The notes beneath the pieces were generated by a model that was not told the DNA's origin, did no database searches, and saw only the letters and a program-made list of their open reading frames with translations. Below are positions 1 through 5,051 of a stretch of DNA of 5,051 bases, one piece after another (the first letter of the stretch is position 1; the number at the start of each line of letters is the position of its first letter). Origin of the DNA: Rhodobacteraceae bacterium UBA2553 (GTDB lineage: Bacteria; Pseudomonadota; Alphaproteobacteria; Rhodobacterales; Rhodobacteraceae); the NCBI GenBank assembly GCA_002340515.1, contig DDMF01000097.1, forward strand, positions 25,040-30,090, written 5' to 3'. The translations under genes were made by a program, and so were the position numbers.

Positions 1-306
1 TTCTGCCGCAACCTCAGCTGGCGTAGGTGCCTGTGCCGCGATGGTCTGGGCTTGGCTTGCCCCACCGGTGGGCTGCGCACCACACAACACTTTGCGGCTG
101 CGTGACACACGCGGCACCCAAGTGACATTTCCGGCGAAACCAGCGCGAATGTAAACACATCCCCGACTGTCGACATATGTATCGCCGGTGAAACTGGCGG
201 GCGGATATTCGGCTGGTTGCGCGCCTTTTTTCAAACTCAAAGCCTGTGCGCTTCCGGCGGATAATCCTGCGATGATAGCCAACATGGCTACAGATTTTTT
301 AAACAT
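1..306 (-). CDS. Exported SPOR-domain-type protein, N-terminal part (partial)
   Basis: Open frame from an ATG at 306 that runs off the left edge after 102 codons. Residues 1-22 form a clear Sec signal peptide: a Lys pair at 3-4, a hydrophobic core, and an Ala-Gln-Ala cleavage site at 20-22. There is no lipobox Cys, so the product should be periplasmic rather than a lipoprotein. Residues 34-80 form a compact block with YPPASFTG, YVDSRGCVYIRAG and TWVPRVSRSRKVLCG; its two Cys (50 and 75) could form a disulfide. An Ala/Gln/Pro-rich linker begins at about residue 83. From memory, this block precedes a C-terminal SPOR (peptidoglycan-binding) domain in Rhodobacterales proteins, but that domain would lie outside the window, so the name is inference. 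A GGGGG run about 11 bases upstream of the ATG is the likely ribosome site. It is on the same strand as the salvage operon but 209 bases downstream of it, so probably a separate unit. Confidence 0.75.
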   Translation of the reverse strand, partial: MFKKSVAMLAIIAGLSAGSAQALSLKKGAQPAEYPPASFTGDTYVDSRGCVYIRAGFAGNVTWVPRVSRSRKVLCGAQPTGGASQAQTIAAQAPTPAEVAAE

Positions 307-374
307 ATCTGTTGTGCCCCCACACACAAAACATTGAGGTTTACAATGCCGAATGGCCTTTTTGAAGTAAAGAC

Positions 375-404
375 ATAATACCATCGGACAATCCGCAATG
401 TGAG
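375..404 (-). promoter_or_regulatory. Weak candidate promoter for the SPOR-type gene
   Basis: Read on the minus strand, CTCACA (399-404) and TATTAT (375-380) are separated by 18 bases. The -10 matches TATAAT at five of six positions and the -35 matches TTGACA at four of six. The -10 ends about 68 bases upstream of the ATG at 306, a reasonable leader length. The match is weak and not unique, so this is only the best candidate seen. Confidence 0.3.
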
Positions 405-420
405 GGGAACTTCGTATAAT

Positions 421-433
421 TTTTGTCACAAAA
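421..433. repeat. 13-base palindrome, TTTTGT-C-ACAAAA
   Basis: Two perfect 6-base arms around a single central C. Its position, roughly 115-127 bases upstream of the exported-protein gene and downstream of upp, would suit a protein-binding site. It lacks the spacing of CRP or FNR sites, and no regulator is recognised. Confidence 0.4.
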
Positions 434-462
434 GGATAGTTTGTAGCGCATTTGCGCATCCT
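433..462 (-). terminator. Possible terminator hairpin after the cdd-deoB-add-upp operon
   Basis: On the minus strand, AGGAT (458-462) pairs with ATCCT (433-437), enclosing a small inner stem, GCGC-AAAT-GCGC (446-457). The outer right arm runs straight into TTTTGT, a short U-rich tail. It lies 54 bases past the upp stop codon. The inner and outer stems are separated by an unpaired stretch on one side, so the structure is imperfect and its role as a Rho-independent terminator is uncertain. Confidence 0.3.
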
Positions 463-515
463 AAACAGGAAACCATCCTCGCCTTACCATATACAGCGGG
501 GATCGATGATTTGTC

Positions 516-1148
516 CTATTTTGTACCGAACATACGGTCACCCGCATCGCCAAGTCCCGGGACAATATAGCCTTTTTCATTCAGCTTTTCGTCCAAAGAC
601 GCGGTAACAATCGGCACATCTGGATGTGCTTCTTTCATGCGCGAAACCCCTTCGGGTGCCGCCAAAAGACACAGAAAACGGATGTTTTTCGCACCAGACT
701 TCTTCAGCATATCAATGGCCGCAACCGAACTGTTACCTGTTGCAAGCATGGGATCCACGGCAATCACCAGACGTTCGTCCATGTGATCCGGCACTTTGAA
801 ATAATACTCAACCGGTTCAAGCGTTTCTTCGTCGCGGTAAAGCCCGACAAACCCAACGCGCGCAGATGGGATCAGCTCAAGCACCCCATCGAGCAACCCG
901 TTGCCTGCACGCAGGATCGACACCAGCGCAAGCTTGCGCCCTGCCAAGGTCGGCGCGTCCATCTCTTGCATCGGGGTGGTGATGGTCTTTGACGTCATCG
1001 GCAATTCGCGGGTGATTTCATAGGCCAAAAGCTGGCTGATCTCGCGCAGAAGCTGGCGAAATACGCTGGTGGGTGTGCCCTCTTCGCGCATCAAGGTCAG
1101 CTTGTGTTGCACAAGAGGGTGATCAACAACGGTCAGATGGTCATACAT
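516..1148 (-). CDS. upp: Uracil phosphoribosyltransferase
   Basis: Cytosolic enzyme that makes UMP from uracil and PRPP in pyrimidine salvage. The product is 210 aa, the usual family length (about 208-210). The PRPP-binding loop is VDPMLATGNSS at 131-141, with Asn139 where many homologues have Gly. The C-terminal uracil-binding segment YIVPGLGDAGDRMFGT is at 194-209, and ILRAGNGLLDG at 78-88 matches the conserved block preceding the active site. The start at 1148 is preferred over an in-frame ATG 72 bases upstream because the protein then begins MYDHLTVVDHPLVQHK, the normal family N-terminus, with GGAG 7 bases before the ATG. It is the last gene of the operon; its ATGTATGA overlaps the add stop by 8 bases. 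The stop is TAG. Confidence 0.97.
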   Translation of the reverse strand: MYDHLTVVDHPLVQHKLTLMREEGTPTSVFRQLLREISQLLAYEITRELPMTSKTITTPMQEMDAPTLAGRKLALVSILRAGNGLLDGVLELIPSARVGFVGLYRDEETLEPVEYYFKVPDHMDERLVIAVDPMLATGNSSVAAIDMLKKSGAKNIRFLCLLAAPEGVSRMKEAHPDVPIVTASLDEKLNEKGYIVPGLGDAGDRMFGTK

Positions 1149-2133
1149 GGTCAGTCTCCAGCTTTTTGGCGATGCGCGCTTTGGTATCGGCATCGCAGAA
1201 CGCGGCCTCAAGTGCAACATTGTTCAGATCGGAAAAATCACTTTCTTCCCAGTCAAAGACGCGCGACAGATCCTCGTATTCTTTGGTCATTGTCGTGCGG
1301 AAAAACGGCGGATCATCGGTCGAGACCGTGACCTTTACGCCCGCATCGCGCAACTTGGCAATCGGGTGGTCTTCCAGCTTGTCATAGACGTCGAGGAACA
1401 CATTTGAACCGGGGCAAACCTCAAGCGTGGTGCCCTCTTCTATCATCCGCTCAACCAGTGCGTTGTCTTCAATGGCGCGGACTCCATGCCCAATGCGTTG
1501 CACCTTCAAGGCGTCCAACGCTTCACGGATTTCATCTGGCCCGTTCCATTCGCCCGCATGGGTGGTCAGCTGCAAGCCCGCCTCGCGCGCCATGTCATAA
1601 GCATAGGCAAAATCAGATTGATTGCCCGCCTTCTCATCGCCGCCCATACCGAACCCAACAATCCAATCACCCGCTGTTTCCTGCGCACATTTGGCCGTTT
1701 CCACTGCCACTTCACCGCCAAAGTGGCGAATGCACGTGACAATGCCGCGCAAGGTGATGCCCATCGTGCGCTCAGCCTCATCCGCCGCATCTTTAATTGC
1801 CGCAAGATAGTCTTTCCACGCCACAACATCGCGCCCCCCACAGAAATCAGGCGAGATGAAACTTTCCGCATAGACAACACCCTGCTTGGCGCTTTCTTCC
1901 AAAATCGCCAGCGTCAGGCGACGGAAATCTTCTGGACTTTGCAACACAGAGGTTGCCGCCTCATAAACCTCAAGAAAATGCCAGAAATCACGGTAAGCAT
2001 ACCCCCCATCCGGGGTGAAAATGCCCGAGATATCCATGTTCTTTTCGGCGGCAAGCCCCCGGATGAACGCAGGCGGCGCGGCCCCTTCGTGGTGCATGTG
2101 AAGCTCAACTTTTGGTAAGCTTAGAAAACTCAT
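1141..2133 (-). CDS. add: Adenosine deaminase (adenine deaminase possible)
   Basis: Zinc-dependent amidohydrolase, 330 aa, close to the usual 330-345. It hydrolyses the 6-amino group of adenosine or deoxyadenosine, giving inosine or deoxyinosine. Visible active-site elements in order are the metal ligands His12 and His14 in PKVELHMHHEG, the GGDE motif at 164-167, His192 and catalytic Glu195 in THAGE, His216 in RIGHGVRA, and Asp273-Asp274 in STDDP. The GGDE and RIGHGVRA motifs and the nucleoside-salvage neighbours favour adenosine. However, Glu16 replaces the Asp that contacts the ribose 5'-hydroxyl in classical adenosine deaminases, and the VCPGSNV and TDDPPFF segments recall adenine deaminases, so specificity is open. 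The ATG overlaps the deoB stop (ATGA), and AAGGAG lies 6 bases upstream. The stop overlaps the upp start. Confidence 0.93.
   Translation of the reverse strand: MSFLSLPKVELHMHHEGAAPPAFIRGLAAEKNMDISGIFTPDGGYAYRDFWHFLEVYEAATSVLQSPEDFRRLTLAILEESAKQGVVYAESFISPDFCGGRDVVAWKDYLAAIKDAADEAERTMGITLRGIVTCIRHFGGEVAVETAKCAQETAGDWIVGFGMGGDEKAGNQSDFAYAYDMAREAGLQLTTHAGEWNGPDEIREALDALKVQRIGHGVRAIEDNALVERMIEEGTTLEVCPGSNVFLDVYDKLEDHPIAKLRDAGVKVTVSTDDPPFFRTTMTKEYEDLSRVFDWEESDFSDLNNVALEAAFCDADTKARIAKKLETDHV
1156..1159 (-). promoter_or_regulatory. Ribosome binding site of upp, inside the end of add
   Basis: GGAG on the minus strand, 7 bases before the ATG at 1148 and within the last codons of add. It decides the 210-residue start over the longer in-frame start at 1220. 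Confidence 0.75.
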
Positions 2134-3344
2134 AGAAAACTCCTTCCGGCGCCGCGCGGCCCCAGCCCCAGATGCGCCGCAACCGAGGCCCCGATGTCAG
2201 AAAATCCGCAAATGCCAATCTCTTGCGGGCCAAGCCCGGCCCCAATCACAGGGACACGTTCGCGGGTATGATCGGTCCCCACCCAGCTTGGATCATTGCC
2301 GTGATCTGCGGTAAATAAGATCAAATCCCCGTCGCGCATCTTGGCAAACACGCGCGGCAATTGACTGTCAAACCATTCCAGCGCCCGGGCATATCCCGAT
2401 ACGTCGCGACGGTGGCCAAATTTGGAGTCAAACTCGACAAAATTGGCAAACACCAGATCACCGTCTTCAGCGCTGTCAAAACTGTTGATCAGATGCTCCA
2501 TCAAATCAACATCAGCCCCTTTTTTTAGCGTATCAATACCGCGATGCGCAAAGATATCACCAATCTTTCCAATAGCATGCACCTTGCGCCCCGCGGCCCC
2601 AACCCAGTCACACAAGGTGGGTTCCGGTGGTGTGATTGCAAAATCACGACGGTTCACAGTGCGCTTAAATCCGTCAACCTCATTGCCCAAAAACGGACGC
2701 GCAATCACCCGCCCAACATTCAATTTATGCACCACAGGCGCCAGGTCTTCGCACAGCTTCACCAGCCGCTCGAGGCCAAATACCTCCTCATGTGCAGCAA
2801 TCTGCAACACGCTGTCGACGGAGGTATAAACGATCGGCCAACCGCTGCGCATGTGTTCCGGGCCAAGATCTTCAAGCACCGCTGTGCCTGAGGCATGTTT
2901 GTCGCCCAAGACCCCATCCACACCTGCAAGACGGCAAATCTCGGCCGTGATATCCGCGGGAAAAGCAGGTTGAGTGTCAGGAAAATACCCCCACTCCCAA
3001 GGCACCGGCACACCGGCGATTTCCCAATGCCCGGTGGGCGTGTCTTTCCCCACAGAAACTTCCTGCGCAGCGCCCCAAAGCCCGGCAGGTACAGCACCGA
3101 ATCCCGGCATTTCGTCGCCCGAGGATGCGCGCACCGCCGCCCCCAGTCCCAACGCATCAAGATGAGGCATTTTCAAAGGGCCAGTCCGCCCCTCGTCCGC
3201 ACGCCCTTCGGCACAGGCCTGCGCGATATGCGCGAGGGTGTTTGCCCCGGTGTCAGGGACAGTCTTGTCATTAAAAAAATTGTCGGCGTCCGGCGCACCA
3301 CCACAACCGACGGAATCCATCACAATCAAAAAAGCGCGCTTCAT
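2130..3344 (-). CDS. deoB: Phosphopentomutase
   Basis: Cytosolic manganese-dependent mutase of the alkaline phosphatase superfamily. It interconverts (deoxy)ribose-1-phosphate and the 5-phosphate, linking nucleoside breakdown to the pentose phosphate pathway. The product is 404 aa, normal for proteobacterial DeoB (about 400-407). Metal ligands are Asp10 in IVMDSVGCG, Asp306 and His311 in VEFDSKFGHRRD, Asp347-His348 in TADHGND, and His359 in GTDHTRER. The spacing from Asp306 onward matches Bacillus cereus phosphopentomutase. The phospho-accepting Thr is Thr102 in GKDTPTGHWE. The start at 3344 gives the family N-terminus MKRAFLIVMDSVG; a longer in-frame ATG at 3488 would add 48 unrelated residues encoded inside cdd. 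The start overlaps the cdd stop as ATGA. Its own Shine-Dalgarno is weak (GGA, about 8 bases upstream), so translation probably depends on coupling to cdd. Confidence 0.97.
   Translation of the reverse strand: MKRAFLIVMDSVGCGGAPDADNFFNDKTVPDTGANTLAHIAQACAEGRADEGRTGPLKMPHLDALGLGAAVRASSGDEMPGFGAVPAGLWGAAQEVSVGKDTPTGHWEIAGVPVPWEWGYFPDTQPAFPADITAEICRLAGVDGVLGDKHASGTAVLEDLGPEHMRSGWPIVYTSVDSVLQIAAHEEVFGLERLVKLCEDLAPVVHKLNVGRVIARPFLGNEVDGFKRTVNRRDFAITPPEPTLCDWVGAAGRKVHAIGKIGDIFAHRGIDTLKKGADVDLMEHLINSFDSAEDGDLVFANFVEFDSKFGHRRDVSGYARALEWFDSQLPRVFAKMRDGDLILFTADHGNDPSWVGTDHTRERVPVIGAGLGPQEIGICGFSDIGASVAAHLGLGPRGAGRSFL
2140..2145 (-). promoter_or_regulatory. Strong ribosome binding site of add
   Basis: AAGGAG on the minus strand, 6 bases before the add ATG at 2133 and inside the last codons of deoB. 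It is a near-perfect Shine-Dalgarno sequence and suggests add can initiate efficiently as well as by coupling. Confidence 0.8.
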
Positions 3345-3733
3345 GTGTTGTCCATATGTTCGTTGGTAAAGGCCCCGGGCAACAGCTCGGACATCGTCAT
3401 CATAAGCTTTTTGCCATCCGTGGTCATCATGGTGATTTTGGCGTCCGCTTTGGAAAATTCTGCCAATTTCTGGCGACATCCGCCACAAGGCGTAACTGGC
3501 ATTGGCGCGTCAGCAATGACCAATGCTTCCGCAATCTCACGCTGCCCCGATGCGGCCATCGCCGCGATCGCACCCGCCTCAGCACAAGTGCCCTCAGGGT
3601 AGGCCACATTTTCCACATTGCACCCGACAAAGACATCGCCAGATACGGTGCGGATTGCAGCACCAACTTTGAAGTTCGAATAAGGGGCGTGAGCATTTTC
3701 GCGCACGGCTTTTGCGGCATCGAGTAACGACAT
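3341..3733 (-). CDS. cdd: Cytidine deaminase, short tetrameric type
   Basis: Zinc enzyme that deaminates cytidine and deoxycytidine to uridine and deoxyuridine. The product is 130 aa, the usual size of the homotetrameric class in which three Cys hold the zinc. Ligands are Cys50 in the TCAEAGA motif, with catalytic Glu52, and Cys83 and Cys86 in PCGGCRQ. Ribose contacts are expected in NVENVAYPEG (39-48), and APYSNFKVGAAI (16-27) is the standard N-terminal block. After CAE the sequence has Ala where Bacillus subtilis CDA has Arg56. The start at 3733 is chosen because GGAGG lies 5 bases upstream; the in-frame ATG at 3745 overlaps that GGAGG and has no ribosome site, and the one at 3793 adds unconserved residues. 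It is the first gene of the operon; the stop overlaps the deoB start by 4 bases. No convincing promoter was found upstream. Confidence 0.97.
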   Translation of the reverse strand: MSLLDAAKAVRENAHAPYSNFKVGAAIRTVSGDVFVGCNVENVAYPEGTCAEAGAIAAMAASGQREIAEALVIADAPMPVTPCGGCRQKLAEFSKADAKITMMTTDGKKLMMTMSELLPGAFTNEHMDNT

Positions 3734-3738
3734 CCAAG

Positions 3739-3743
3739 CCTCC
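3739..3743 (-). promoter_or_regulatory. Ribosome binding site of cdd
   Basis: GGAGG on the minus strand, 5 bases before the ATG at 3733. An alternative ATG (3743-3745) shares its last base with this site, so the two starts exclude each other and the 130-residue product is favoured. Confidence 0.8.
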
Positions 3744-3768
3744 ATTTTGACCAATTGATACAATCTGA

Positions 3769-3784
3769 CCCCCGCGCGTGGGGG
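3769..3784. repeat. GC-rich inverted repeat in the cdd leader
   Basis: CCCCC and GGGGG arms of 5 bases flank a 6-base GCGCGT centre, beginning 36 bases upstream of the cdd start codon. If cdd transcription begins upstream of it, the leader RNA could form a small stable hairpin. No T-run follows on the cdd strand, so it is not a typical Rho-independent terminator. It could also be an operator, or chance in GC-rich DNA. Confidence 0.45.
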
Positions 3785-3790
3785 ATGCAA

Positions 3791-3844
3791 CAAGAAACAG
3801 TGTTAGCGGTGACATTCCGCCAAGAAACCCGCCATGCAAGAAAC
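3791..3844. repeat. Three direct copies of CAAGAAAC
   Basis: Identical octamers sit at 3791-3798, 3821-3828 and 3837-3844, all in the same orientation (GTTTCTTG on the cdd strand). Two of them are immediately preceded by ATG or ATGCAA. Start-to-start spacings are 30 and 16 bases. They lie 58-111 bases upstream of cdd, where an activator or repressor of the salvage operon could bind. No known regulator is recognised from the motif. Confidence 0.5.
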
Positions 3845-3883
3845 GCAAGACGTACAGTGGCGCTTGTGGTATTGGATTGCATC

Positions 3884-3911
3884 TTGAACGAAATGCGTTT
3901 CGCCTTATAGT
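3884..3911 (+). promoter_or_regulatory. Candidate sigma-70-type promoter of maeB
   Basis: TTGAAC (3884-3889) and TATAGT (3906-3911) are separated by 16 bases, matching the -35 at four of six and the -10 at five of six positions. Transcription would start near 3918, giving a leader of about 56 bases. A short inverted repeat, CGAAA-TGCG-TTTCG (3889-3902), falls in the spacer and may be incidental. Confidence 0.5.
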
Positions 3912-3927
3912 GCAGGTGAAACCACCA

Positions 3928-3949
3928 GATAGTTTAAAGCTAAACTATC
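3928..3949. promoter_or_regulatory. Perfect 9-bp inverted repeat, probable operator of maeB
   Basis: GATAGTTTA (3928-3936) and TAAACTATC (3941-3949) are perfect reverse complements separated by AAGC. The element starts about 10 bases after the predicted maeB transcription start and ends 24 bases before the ATG, where a bound dimeric repressor would block transcription. The AT-rich arms and short spacer resemble sites of MarR-like winged-helix dimers, but the regulator is not identifiable here. As RNA the stem would be weak, so a DNA-binding role is more likely than a riboregulatory one. Confidence 0.6.
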
Positions 3950-3964
3950 ACTTCAAATACTTAC

Positions 3965-3969
3965 GGAGG
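3965..3969 (+). promoter_or_regulatory. Ribosome binding site of maeB
   Basis: GGAGG 4 bases before the ATG at 3974. It fixes the start, which also gives a normal N-terminus for the family. Confidence 0.8.
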
Positions 3970-3973
3970 CCTC

Positions 3974-5051
3974 ATGACGGACACCAACAATTCCCGCAAA
4001 CGCGCGCTGAATTATCATGAGTTCCCGAAGCCCGGAAAGCTGGAAATACGGGCCACAAAGCCGATGGCAAACGGCCGAGACCTATCCTTGGCATATTCCC
4101 CTGGCGTGGCCGAAGCCAGCCTTGAGATCGCAAAAGATCCAACAACTGCAAATCGTTACACAGCACGCGGCAATCTGGTTGCAGTTGTGACCAACGGGTC
4201 TGCGGTTCTTGGATTGGGCAATATCGGCGCGCTGGCCTCAAAGCCGGTAATGGAAGGCAAAGCCGTTCTATTTAAGAAATTTGCCAACATTGATTGCTTT
4301 GACATTGAGCTGAATGAAAGCAATCCCGAAAAGCTCGCAGATATCATCTGCGCGATGGAACCGAGCTTTGGTGCGATTAATCTGGAAGATATCAAAGCCC
4401 CTGATTGTTTCATCGTTGAACAAATATGCCGCGAACGGATGAACATCCCGGTCTTTCACGATGACCAGCATGGCACCGCCATTGTTGTGGGCGCGGCGGC
4501 GACCAATGCGTTGCAGGTCACCGGCAAAAGCTTTTCAGAAATCAAGGTTGTCTCAACCGGCGGCGGGGCCGCTGGGATCGCCTGCCTGAACATGTTGCTC
4601 AAGCTGGGGGTTAAACGTGAAAATGTCTGGCTCTGTGACATTGAAGGCTTGGTCTATGAGGGCCGTGAAAAAGACATGACGGCGCAAAAAGCAGCCTATG
4701 CGCAGGGCGATCAACCCGCAACGCTGGGTGATGTGATTGTGGATGCCGATCTCTTTCTTGGTCTATCCGGTCCGGGTGTGTTGACCCCGGACATGGTGGG
4801 CAAAATGGCTGAGAAACCAATTGTATTTGCCCTTGCCAACCCGACACCAGAGATCATGCCTGACGCAGTGCGCGCCGTCGCCCCTGATGCAATCATTGCG
4901 ACCGGGCGTTCTGATTTTCCCAATCAGGTCAATAATGTACTGTGCTTTCCATTCATTTTCCGCGGCGCGCTTGACGTTGGCGCGACCGAAATCAATGACG
5001 CGATGCAACTGGGCTGTATCGAAGGCATTGCCGCCCTTGCCCGCGCCACCA
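3974..5051 (+). CDS. maeB: NADP-dependent malic enzyme, MaeB type (partial, C-terminus outside window)
   Basis: Oxidative decarboxylation of malate to pyruvate and CO2 with reduction of NADP+, a source of NADPH and pyruvate during growth on C4 acids or acetate. 359 codons are present and the frame stays open at the right edge. Visible features are catalytic Tyr41 in LAYSPGVAE, the NLVAVVTNGSAVLGLGNIG block at 67-85, the probable catalytic Lys96 in EGKAVLFKKFANID, metal ligands Glu138-Asp139 in NLEDI and Asp164 in FHDDQHGT, and the dinucleotide-binding STGGGAAG at 195-202. ALANPTPEIMPD at 287-298 and GRSDFPNQVNNVLCFPFIFRG at 311-331 complete the malic enzyme part. MaeB proteins are about 750-770 aa and carry a C-terminal phosphotransacetylase-like regulatory domain, expected beyond the window. 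NADP rather than NAD preference is inferred from family type. It is transcribed divergently from cdd. Confidence 0.95.
   Translation, partial: MTDTNNSRKRALNYHEFPKPGKLEIRATKPMANGRDLSLAYSPGVAEASLEIAKDPTTANRYTARGNLVAVVTNGSAVLGLGNIGALASKPVMEGKAVLFKKFANIDCFDIELNESNPEKLADIICAMEPSFGAINLEDIKAPDCFIVEQICRERMNIPVFHDDQHGTAIVVGAAATNALQVTGKSFSEIKVVSTGGGAAGIACLNMLLKLGVKRENVWLCDIEGLVYEGREKDMTAQKAAYAQGDQPATLGDVIVDADLFLGLSGPGVLTPDMVGKMAEKPIVFALANPTPEIMPDAVRAVAPDAIIATGRSDFPNQVNNVLCFPFIFRGALDVGATEINDAMQLGCIEGIAALARAT

Larger units (their letters stand above)
307..515. other. Intergenic region between upp and the SPOR-type gene
   Basis: This is a 209-base stretch with no credible open frame on either strand. It must hold the end of the salvage transcript and the start signals of the exported-protein gene, both on the minus strand. 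It contains a 13-base palindrome, a compound inverted repeat and a weak minus-strand promoter candidate, each listed separately. No strong GC-rich hairpin followed by a T-run was seen immediately downstream of upp. Confidence 0.7.

Noticed and set aside
349..365. GCC-GAAT-GGC followed by a T-run on the plus strand, terminator-like
   Set aside because: The stem has only three base pairs and no plus-strand gene ends nearby.
415..420. Perfect TATAAT on the plus strand
   Set aside because: No acceptable -35 lies 16-18 bases upstream, and the only plus-strand target would be antisense to upp. It is more likely chance in AT-rich intergenic DNA.
1486..2118. Plus-strand open frame of 210 codons antisense to add
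   Set aside because: It lies entirely within add, which has a complete set of catalytic motifs; the antisense product shows no recognisable domain.
3345..3488. Upstream in-frame extension of deoB by 48 residues
   Set aside because: The extra residues are encoded within cdd in another frame and are unlike any DeoB; the family N-terminus begins at 3344.
2895..3602. Plus-strand open frame of 235 codons
   Set aside because: It is fully antisense to deoB and cdd, has no family-like motifs or good ribosome site, and exists because GC-rich coding DNA leaves antisense frames open.
3734..3793. Upstream in-frame starts of cdd at 3745 and 3793
   Set aside because: Neither has a ribosome site, and the 3745 ATG overlaps the GGAGG that serves the 3733 start.
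3778..4020. Plus-strand open frame of 80 codons crossing the intergenic region into maeB
   Set aside because: It overlaps the maeB promoter, operator and start, shows no recognisable protein motif, and has no Shine-Dalgarno; it is treated as non-coding.

Overview
The window looks like a chromosomal housekeeping region of an alphaproteobacterium. The protein sequences fit the order Rhodobacterales, Roseobacter group, best. The grounds are the wording of conserved blocks (malic enzyme, adenosine deaminase and the small secreted protein at the left edge), the moderate GC content, and the clustering of pyrimidine and purine salvage genes. This is pattern recognition only; no database search was run. 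No mobile element, CRISPR array, RNA gene or defence system was seen, and nothing here looks like an undescribed multi-gene system.

Layout. Positions 1-306 (minus) hold the N-terminal 102 residues of an exported protein of the Rhodobacterales SPOR-domain type, cut off by the window edge. A 209-base gap (307-515) follows. Positions 516-3733 (minus) form a four-gene salvage operon read right to left: cdd, deoB, add, upp. Every junction overlaps (4, 4 and 8 bases), so it is almost certainly one translationally coupled transcript. Positions 3734-3973 are a divergent intergenic region with a GC-rich inverted repeat, three direct copies of an octamer, a plausible plus-strand sigma-70-type promoter and a perfect 9-bp inverted repeat close to the next gene. 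From 3974 to the right edge (plus) lie the first 359 codons of a MaeB-type NADP-dependent malic enzyme.

How the genes work together. Cdd deaminates cytidine and deoxycytidine to uridine and deoxyuridine, and Add deaminates adenosine (possibly adenine). A nucleoside phosphorylase would then release the base and (deoxy)ribose-1-phosphate. DeoB converts the sugar 1-phosphate to the 5-phosphate for central metabolism, and Upp recaptures uracil as UMP using PRPP. The phosphorylase itself is absent from this operon, although deoA often sits next to these genes in relatives. MaeB (malate to pyruvate plus CO2 and NADPH) is a separate, divergently transcribed unit.

The points most worth a second look are the palindrome just upstream of maeB, the triplicated octamer between the divergent genes, the cdd-deoB junction without a phosphorylase gene, and the Glu at the position in Add that normally discriminates adenosine from adenine.
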